Below are positions 57,703 through 64,000 of a stretch of 64,000 nt of DNA, piece after piece. The notes beneath the pieces are model-generated. The model did no database searches. It worked only from the letters and a program-made list of their open reading frames with translations, and was not told the DNA's origin. This DNA comes from Actinacidiphila yanglinensis (GTDB taxonomy: Bacteria > Actinomycetota > Actinomycetes > Streptomycetales > Streptomycetaceae). Each line of letters starts with the position of its first letter. The stretch's first letter is position 1. The position numbers and the translations under genes are program-made. The stretch is from contig NZ_FNVU01000002.1 of assembly GCF_900107965.1 (NCBI RefSeq), positions 671,182 to 735,181 of the forward strand, given 5' to 3'.

Positions 57703-60672
57703 GTGAGCGCCGGAGAAGCCGTGCTCACCGCACCGCCGACCACCGCCGAGGACGACGGCCAGGCCGTCGGCCTGCTCCCGCAACTGCTGCTCGCCCTGGT
57801 CTGCGCCGGCTACACCACAGGCGCCACCCTCGGCTGGGGCCGTCATGAAATCGCCCTGGTCATGGGCGACTTCGGGCTCGCCGCGGCCGCCGCCGCGGCC
57901 AGCGTCTCCTCGCTGCTGTACGCACGCCGCGCGGCCGGCCCGCACCGCCCGGCCTGGCTGCTGTTCTCGTGCTCCTCGGCGATGACCGCGCTCGGCAACG
58001 GCATCTGGGGGTGGTACGAAGTGGTGCTGCGCCGCCCCGTGCCGCAGACCTCCGCCGCGGACTTCTGTTTCCTGATGTTCGCCCCACCCGCGATCATCGG
58101 ACTCCTGGTGCTCGCCAAACGCCCGGTGACCAGGGCAGGTTGGGTGTGTCTGGCACTCGACACCTGGCTGATCGGCGGCTCGCTGCTCACCTTGTCATGG
58201 AGCCTGGCGCTGGCCCGCACCGCCACGATCGACGGGCCCAGCACCGCCCGAATGGCCCTGTCGCTGGCCTACCCGCTGCTGGACATCGTGCTGGTGAGCA
58301 TGGTGCTCGCGCTGCACTTCCGGCGCGCCGGGGTCAACCGCGCCGCGGTCAACACCGCGATCGCCGCCCTCGCGCTCACCGTGCTGTGCGACGCGCTGTT
58401 CACCTCCCCGCTGCTGCGGGAGCACTACCGCTCGGGCCAGGTGCTCGACGCGGGCTGGTTCGCCGGCAGCCTGCTGCTGGCCTACGCCCCCTGGGTCGGT
58501 GCCCGGATGTCCGCCTCCCCGCACCCCCACCCGCCGCGCCGGGCCGGGGCCGCCACCCGCAAGGTCGCCACCTCCCTGACGGCCCTCACCCCGTACCTGG
58601 CCGCCGCGGTCTGCACCCTCGGCATCCTCTACAACGTGATCAACGGGCAGAAGTGCGACCGCGTGGTCCTGCTCACCGGCTGCACCGTGGTGATGGCCCT
58701 GGTGGTCCGGCAGGGCATCATGCTGCTCGACAACATCGCGCTGACCCAGGAACTGGCCCAGAAGGAGAACCACTTCCGCTCCCTGGTGCAGGGGTCGAGC
58801 GACGTCATCATGATCGCCGCGCCCACCGGCGTGCTGCGGTACGTCAGCCCCGCCGCCCAGGGGGTCTACGGCCGGGACCCGGAGGAGATGGTCGGCACCG
58901 AACTTGCCGCCCACATCCACCCGGACGACCTGGGCCGGGTCCTGCACGAGGTGCGCCGCTTCCTGGCCGCCCCGCCCGGCGACGAACCGTCCACCCGCAT
59001 CGAGTGCCGGATCCGTGCCGACCGCATCGAGCGCCCTGACCGTCCCGACCGGCCCGACCGTCCCGGTGTCCGGCACGGCTGGCTGGACATCGAGTCCAGC
59101 GTCACCCGCTACCAGGGCGGCCTGATCTTCAACAGCCGCGACATCACCGAACGCGTCCGGCTGCAGGCCCAGTTGCAGCACAACGCGTCGCACGACCCGC
59201 TCACCGACCTGCCCAACCGCGCCCTGTTCCTGGAGCGGCTCGGCCGGGCCGTCGGCGGCCGCCGCGCCGGCGACGCCCGGACCGCCGTGCTGTACGTCGA
59301 CCTCGACGGGTTCAAGGCGGTCAACGACACCGTCGGCCACCAGGCCGGCGACGACCTGCTCGTGCAGGCCGCGCGGCGGCTGCGCGCGACCCTGCGCTCC
59401 AGCGACGTCGCGGCCCGACTCGGCGGCGACGAGTTCGCCGCGCTCATCTCCGGCCCGGAAGGCGCCACCGCCGCCTCCCCGGCCCCGTACCCGGCGCACC
59501 CCCACCCCGGGCACCCCGGCCACCCCGCCGACCGCTTCGTGTTCGGCGCGCACGGCCCGATCCCCGCGCCCCGCACGGCCACCGCGGACCCGCCGAAACC
59601 GGGCCCGCGGCCCACCGTCGAGGAGCGGATCCGCGACATCGCCGACCGGCTGCGCACCGCGCTGTCCGAGCCCTATCGGGTCGACGGCATCGAGGTCCGG
59701 GTCGGCGCCAGCATCGGCATCGCGTTCGCCGAGCCCGGCGCCGCCCCCGGCGAGGTGATGCGCCACGCCGACCTGGCGATGTACCGGGCCAAGCAGTCCG
59801 GCAAGGGCCGGGTGGAGCTGTACGCGCCGCGGCTGCAGGCCGAGGCCGTGCGCCGGACCGAGCTGGCCGGCCGGGTCAGGACCGCCCTGGACAACGGCGA
59901 CTTCACCCTGCTCCACCAGCCCGTCGTGGAGCTGTCCGGCGGCCGGATCACCGGCGTCGAGGCGCGCGCCCGCTGGCGCACCCCGCAGGGCATACTCTTC
60001 ACCCCAGCGGAGTTCCTGTACCCCGGTGACGGCGCCGAGCGCGACTTAGAGACCGCGCGGCTGTTCGACCACCTGCTCGACCAGGCCGTCGAACAGGCCG
60101 CGCTCCGGTACGGCGCCGGCCATCGTGTCCCGGTGACCGTACGGCTGTCGGCTCGCCGCCTGCTGCACCGCGACCCGCCCGCCACCGGCATCGAGCACCT
60201 GCTCGCCCGGCACGAGCTGCCGCCCAGCGGCCTGGTGGTCGAGCTGGCCGGCGACGACCCGCGGATCGCCCCGGAGGAGCTGGAGCGCCGGCTGACCTGC
60301 CTGCGCCGGCTCGGGGTGCGGATCGCGCTCGGCGGCTTCGCCGCGGGATACGGCTCGCTGGGCGCCCTGCGCACCCTGCCGGTCGACGTGATCAAACTCG
60401 ACCGCGCCTTCACCGACGGCGTCGTCGAGTCCACCCGGCTGCACAAGATCACCCGGGGCCTGCTCGGCATCGCCGCCGACCTCGGCATCCGCACCGTCGC
60501 CGACGGCATCGACCGCCCCGAGCAGGTCCAGGCGCTGCGCGAGATGGGCTGCGCGCACGGCGTGGGGATGGCCTTCTCCGGCCCGCTCGACGAGCACCAC
60601 CTGCGCGGCTCGCTGACCCGCGGCGGCTACCCGGTATGTTCGAATGCTGAGACGCCCGTCCCACCGGCTTGA
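57703..60672 (+). CDS. Membrane PAS-GGDEF-EAL protein with degenerate EAL domain and a TTA codon
   Basis: About 989 residues. Roughly eight to ten membrane helices (~20-345) are followed by a PAS domain (FRSLVQGSSDVIMIAAPTG), a GGDEF domain with intact GGDEF (574-578), and an EAL-like domain. The EAL motif reads EAR (753-755), the metal site reads VVELAGDD, and DDFGTGYSSL is replaced by LGGFAAGYGSL, so phosphodiesterase activity is probably lost. A ~60-residue Pro/His-rich insertion follows GGDEF. A TTA leucine codon (60046-60048, residue 782) makes translation bldA-dependent. The start is uncertain (57622, 57703 or 57721). I recall a GGDEF-EAL gene at this place in S. coelicolor. Confidence 0.85.
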   Translation: MSAGEAVLTAPPTTAEDDGQAVGLLPQLLLALVCAGYTTGATLGWGRHEIALVMGDFGLAAAAAAASVSSLLYARRAAGPHRPAWLLFSCSSAMTALGNGIWGWYEVVLRRPVPQTSAADFCFLMFAPPAIIGLLVLAKRPVTRAGWVCLALDTWLIGGSLLTLSWSLALARTATIDGPSTARMALSLAYPLLDIVLVSMVLALHFRRAGVNRAAVNTAIAALALTVLCDALFTSPLLREHYRSGQVLDAGWFAGSLLLAYAPWVGARMSASPHPHPPRRAGAATRKVATSLTALTPYLAAAVCTLGILYNVINGQKCDRVVLLTGCTVVMALVVRQGIMLLDNIALTQELAQKENHFRSLVQGSSDVIMIAAPTGVLRYVSPAAQGVYGRDPEEMVGTELAAHIHPDDLGRVLHEVRRFLAAPPGDEPSTRIECRIRADRIERPDRPDRPDRPGVRHGWLDIESSVTRYQGGLIFNSRDITERVRLQAQLQHNASHDPLTDLPNRALFLERLGRAVGGRRAGDARTAVLYVDLDGFKAVNDTVGHQAGDDLLVQAARRLRATLRSSDVAARLGGDEFAALISGPEGATAASPAPYPAHPHPGHPGHPADRFVFGAHGPIPAPRTATADPPKPGPRPTVEERIRDIADRLRTALSEPYRVDGIEVRVGASIGIAFAEPGAAPGEVMRHADLAMYRAKQSGKGRVELYAPRLQAEAVRRTELAGRVRTALDNGDFTLLHQPVVELSGGRITGVEARARWRTPQGILFTPAEFLYPGDGAERDLETARLFDHLLDQAVEQAALRYGAGHRVPVTVRLSARRLLHRDPPATGIEHLLARHELPPSGLVVELAGDDPRIAPEELERRLTCLRRLGVRIALGGFAAGYGSLGALRTLPVDVIKLDRAFTDGVVESTRLHKITRGLLGIAADLGIRTVADGIDRPEQVQALREMGCAHGVGMAFSGPLDEHHLRGSLTRGGYPVCSNAETPVPPA

Positions 60673-60705
60673 CACCCGGATGGGGACGGGAGGAAGGTCA
60701 GGGCC

Positions 60706-60747
60706 ATGCGCACCCGAATTCTCGTACTTGGACAGCGCGCCGGCTGA
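60706..60747 (+). CDS. Branched-chain leader peptide of the ilvB attenuator
   Basis: A 13-residue ORF, MRTRILVLGQRAG, with a strong GGAGGAAGG ribosome site. It encodes Ile-Leu-Val-Leu by ATT-CTC-GTA-CTT, three of which are codons rarely used in this GC-rich genome, exactly the residues made by the ilv pathway. It precedes a pause hairpin and a terminator, the classical layout of ribosome-mediated attenuation. Similar leaders have been proposed before Streptomyces ilvB. Confidence 0.85.
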   Translation: MRTRILVLGQRAG

Positions 60748-60818
60748 CCGAGGCATCCTCCGCCTCGCACCGCACCGGCGCGCTCCCCTCGCTTGCCTCA
60801 CGGCACGAGGGGTTTTTT
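60735..60818 (+). terminator. ilvB transcription attenuator
   Basis: A first hairpin pairs GCGCGCCGG (60735-60743) with CCGGCGCGC (60775-60783), with an inner GAGGC/GCCTC stem. Directly after, CCCCTCG (60785-60791) pairs with CGAGGGG (60806-60812), with extra TGCC/GGCA pairing in the loop, followed by TTTTTT at 60813-60818. The first stem covers the end of the leader ORF. Ribosome stalling at the Ile-Leu-Val-Leu codons would free the first stem region and alter terminator formation. Confidence 0.8.
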
Positions 60819-60873
60819 GTTGTCCGGCACCGGTTCCACAGCAAACCCTCATCTTCGAGAGAAGAGAACGCAG

Positions 60874-62742
60874 ATGACCGAGCAGGCCACCGGGTCCCAC
60901 CACCCGCAGCGGAACCGCAGCGCGGTGCCCGCCGCCCCCGCGGAGCGCATGACTGGTGCACAGGCCCTCATCCGCTCCCTCGAGGCCGTCGGCGCCGACA
61001 CGGTATTCGGCATCCCCGGCGGGGCGATCCTGCCGGCGTACGACCCGCTGATGGACTCGTCGAAGGTCCGCCACGTGCTGGTCCGCCACGAGCAGGGTGC
61101 CGGGCACGCCGCCACCGGTTACGCGCAGGCCACCGGCAAGGTGGGGGTGTGCATGGCCACCTCGGGCCCCGGCGCGACCAACCTGGTCACCCCGATCGCC
61201 GACGCGCACATGGACTCCGTGCCGATCGTCGCGATCACCGGCCAGGTCGCCTCGAAGTCCATCGGCACCGACGCGTTCCAGGAAGCGGACATCTGCGGCA
61301 TCACCCTGCCGATCACCAAGCACAACTTCCTGGTCACCGACCCGGACGAGATCCCGCGCACCATCGCCGAGGCGTTCCACATCGCGGGCACCGGCCGCCC
61401 CGGCCCGGTGCTGGTCGACATCGCCAAGGACGCCCTGCAGAACCAGACCAGCTTCAGCTGGCCGCCGCAGCAGGACCTGCCCGGCTACCGCCCGGTGACC
61501 AAGCCGCACGCCAAGCAGATCCGGGAGGCCGCGCGGCTGATCAACGAGGCCCGCCGCCCGGTGCTCTACGTCGGCGGCGGCGTGCTCAAGGCCCGCGCCA
61601 CCGCGGAACTGCGTATCCTCGCCGAGCTGACCGGCGCCCCCGTCACCACCACCCTGATGGCGCTGGGCGCGTTCCCCGACAGCCACCCGCAGCACGTCGG
61701 CATGCCCGGCATGCACGGCGACGTCTCCGCGGTCACCGCACTGCAGAAGTCGGACCTGATCATCGCGCTCGGTGCCCGCTTCGACGACCGCGTCACCGGC
61801 CGGCTGGACACCTTCGCGCCGCACGCGAAGATCGTGCACGCCGACATCGACCCGGCGGAGATCTCCAAGAACCGGGTCGCCGACGTGCCGATCGTGGGGG
61901 ACGCCCGCGAGGTGCTCGCCGACCTGATCGTCGCCGTCCAGGCCGACCACGAGGCCGGCCACCGCGGCGACTACACCGACTGGTGGCGGCAGCTGTCCTT
62001 CTGGCGCAACACCTACCCGCTCGGCTACGAGGTGCCCGACGACGGCAGCCTCTCCCCGCAGCAGGTCATCGAGCGGATCGGTGAACTCGCCCCCGAGGGC
62101 ACCCTGTTCGCGGCCGGCGTCGGCCAGCACCAGATGTGGGCGGCCCAGTTCATCAAGTACGAGCAGCCCGGCACCTGGTTCAACTCCGGTGGCGCCGGCA
62201 CCATGGGCTACGCGGTGCCCGCCGCGATGGGCGCGAAGGCCGGCCGGCCCGACGCCACGGTCTGGGCGATCGACGGCGACGGCTGCTTCCAGATGACCAA
62301 CCAGGAACTGGTCACCTGCGCGCTGAACAACATCCCGATCAAGGTCGCCATCATCAACAACGGCGCCCTCGGCATGGTCCGCCAGTGGCAGAACCTCTTC
62401 TACGGTGAGCGGTTCTCCAACACGGTGCTGCACTCCGGCGCCGAGAGAGTGCCCGGCTCCACCCAGGGCGTCGGCTCCATCCGGAACCACGGCACCCGGG
62501 TGCCGGACTTCGTCAAGCTCTCCGAGGCGATGGGCTGCGTGGGCCTGCGCTGCGAGTCCGCCGCCGAGCTCGACGCCGTCATCGCCAAGGCGAACGAGAT
62601 CAACGACCGCCCCGTCGTGGTGGACTTCATCGTGCACGAGGACGCCATGGTCTGGCCGATGGTGGCGGCCGGCACGTCCAACGACGAGATCATGGCGGCC
62701 CGCGACGTCCGCCCGGACTTCGGCGACGGCATGGAGGACTGA
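60874..62742 (+). CDS. ilvB: Acetolactate synthase large (catalytic) subunit
   Basis: A 622-residue ThDP enzyme. Catalytic Glu73 in [14 protein letters not shown] activates ThDP, and the C-terminal ThDP/Mg site is [20 protein letters not shown]. It condenses two pyruvates, or pyruvate with 2-ketobutyrate, in the first common step of valine, leucine and isoleucine synthesis. The ~25-residue polar N-terminus is typical of actinobacterial IlvB. It is controlled by the attenuator 60 bp upstream and is followed by ilvN after 115 bp. Confidence 0.97.
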   Translation: MTEQATGSHHPQRNRSAVPAAPAERMTGAQALIRSLEAVGADTVFGIPGGAILPAYDPLMDSSKVRHVLVRHEQGAGHAATGYAQATGKVGVCMATSGPGATNLVTPIADAHMDSVPIVAITGQVASKSIGTDAFQEADICGITLPITKHNFLVTDPDEIPRTIAEAFHIAGTGRPGPVLVDIAKDALQNQTSFSWPPQQDLPGYRPVTKPHAKQIREAARLINEARRPVLYVGGGVLKARATAELRILAELTGAPVTTTLMALGAFPDSHPQHVGMPGMHGDVSAVTALQKSDLIIALGARFDDRVTGRLDTFAPHAKIVHADIDPAEISKNRVADVPIVGDAREVLADLIVAVQADHEAGHRGDYTDWWRQLSFWRNTYPLGYEVPDDGSLSPQQVIERIGELAPEGTLFAAGVGQHQMWAAQFIKYEQPGTWFNSGGAGTMGYAVPAAMGAKAGRPDATVWAIDGDGCFQMTNQELVTCALNNIPIKVAIINNGALGMVRQWQNLFYGERFSNTVLHSGAERVPGSTQGVGSIRNHGTRVPDFVKLSEAMGCVGLRCESAAELDAVIAKANEINDRPVVVDFIVHEDAMVWPMVAAGTSNDEIMAARDVRPDFGDGMED

Positions 62743-62857
62743 CGCACGAGCTCCCGTAGTGGGCGGCCGACGAAACGAGGCGGCCCGCGGACGGAGTGAG
62801 CAGGAGGTCCGACCCGAGAACCGGCAGACCTGACGCCCGACGAAGGAACCTGAATCC

Positions 62858-63385
62858 ATGTCCAAGCACACCCTCTCCGTCCTGGTGGAGAACAAGCCGG
62901 GCGTCCTGGCCCGGATCACCGCACTGTTCTCCCGCCGGGGCTTCAACATCGACTCGCTCGCGGTCGGCACCACCGAGCACCCGGAGATCTCGCGGATCAC
63001 CATCGTCGTCAACGTGGTCGATCAGTTGCCGCTCGAACAGGTCACCAAGCAGCTCAACAAGCTGGTCAACGTGCTGAAGATCGTCGAGCTCGACCCGGCC
63101 GCGGCGATCGCCCGCGAGCTGGTCCTGGTGAAGGTGCGGGCCGACAACGAGACCCGCTCGCAGATCGTGGAGATCGTGCAGCTCTTCCGCGCCAAGACCG
63201 TCGACGTCTCCCCGGAGGCCGTCACGGTCGAGGCCACCGGCGGCGCCGACAAGCTGGAGGCCATGCTCAAGATGCTGGAGCCGTTCGGCATCAAGGAGCT
63301 GGTCCAGTCCGGCACCATCGCGGTCGGCCGCGGCGCCCGGTCCATCACCGACCGCAGCCTGCGCGCGCTGGACCGCTCCGCGTGA
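62858..63385 (+). CDS. ilvN: Acetolactate synthase small (regulatory) subunit
   Basis: A 175-residue ACT-domain protein, MSKHTLSVLVENKPGVLARI, with the Gly of the valine-binding loop in VENKPGVLARITALFSRRGF and a C-terminal ALS_ss domain (~85-165). It confers valine feedback on IlvB and boosts its activity. GAAGGAACC upstream supplies a ribosome site. It belongs to the ilvBNC set. Confidence 0.97.
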   Translation: MSKHTLSVLVENKPGVLARITALFSRRGFNIDSLAVGTTEHPEISRITIVVNVVDQLPLEQVTKQLNKLVNVLKIVELDPAAAIARELVLVKVRADNETRSQIVEIVQLFRAKTVDVSPEAVTVEATGGADKLEAMLKMLEPFGIKELVQSGTIAVGRGARSITDRSLRALDRSA

Positions 63386-63431
63386 TCCCACCGGCGGACC
63401 GTCCCGCGCGACCCGCGTGACCCACCCCTGA

Positions 63432-64000
<569 letters not shown>

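Noticed and set aside
60046..63012. A 988-codon minus-strand frame opposite ilvB and the GGDEF gene
   Set aside because: It is antisense to ilvB, which has unmistakable catalytic motifs. No family-like features are visible and the residues are biased as in shadow frames.

Overview
The window is high-GC actinobacterial chromosome, almost certainly from Streptomyces or a close relative. The signs are very strong G/C bias at third codon positions, many GTG starts, 4-bp GTGA/ATGA gene overlaps, leaderless-type promoters (TANNNT 6-9 bp before a start), a single TTA (bldA-type) codon in one regulatory gene, and a gene order from sdaA-glyA-gcvH-gcvT to ligA, an RmdB-type c-di-GMP gene, gatCAB and ilvBNC. 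As I recall, that order matches the S. coelicolor SCO5469-SCO5514 core region. I see no rRNA, tRNA, CRISPR array, prophage or complete insertion sequence.

Layout. 1-4141 (minus): a compact lipid-modification operon (FAD amine-oxidase-like protein, DUF1365 protein, two cyclopropane-fatty-acid-synthase-like methyltransferases, the last cut by the window edge). 4546-5865 (plus): an alpha/beta-hydrolase peptidase. 5990-11566 (plus): a tightly coupled six-gene operon that reads as trans-4-hydroxy-L-proline catabolism (DapA-like deaminase, epimerase, FCD-GntR regulator, three-subunit D-hydroxyproline dehydrogenase). 11636-16349 (minus): gcvT-gcvH-glyA-sdaA behind a glycine riboswitch, converting glycine to serine to pyruvate. 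16479-18150 (plus): two SseB-like proteins. 18481-20010 (minus): a DUF885 protein. 20346-26637 (plus): a peptide ABC transporter. 26808-30256 (plus): a glutamate-type amino acid ABC transporter.

30273-35158 holds a cysteine desulfurase and a thioesterase-like gene (both minus), then mnmA, a LOG-family gene and an SDR gene as one coupled plus-strand operon. The desulfurase can plausibly feed sulfur to MnmA. A short inverted-repeat element (MITE-like) sits at 35157-35321. 35409-45795 (plus) carries a MetE-C-like protein, ligA, an RmdB-type GGDEF-EAL protein, and gatC-gatA-orf-gatB. 45898-50426 carries two small membrane proteins (minus), a GlxA/AraC regulator and an MMPL transporter. 50647-53912 (plus): a small coupled ORF and a large LuxR ATPase regulator. 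53939-57446: a PQQ-type sugar dehydrogenase lipoprotein, an aldo/keto reductase, and a 2-hydroxyacid dehydrogenase. 57703-60672: a second GGDEF-EAL protein, with a degenerate EAL domain and the TTA codon. 60706 to the end: the ilvB-ilvN-ilvC branched-chain amino acid genes, preceded by a leader peptide (Ile-Leu-Val-Leu) and an attenuator.

Three intergenic regions (18.2, 31.5 and 41.4-41.9 kb) carry the same extragenic palindrome (arms around GCGCAGTTCCCCGCGCCCCT) with different repeat-filled loops. These, the MITE-like element, the attenuator, the TTA codon and the small coupled ORFs are the most interesting non-textbook structures here.
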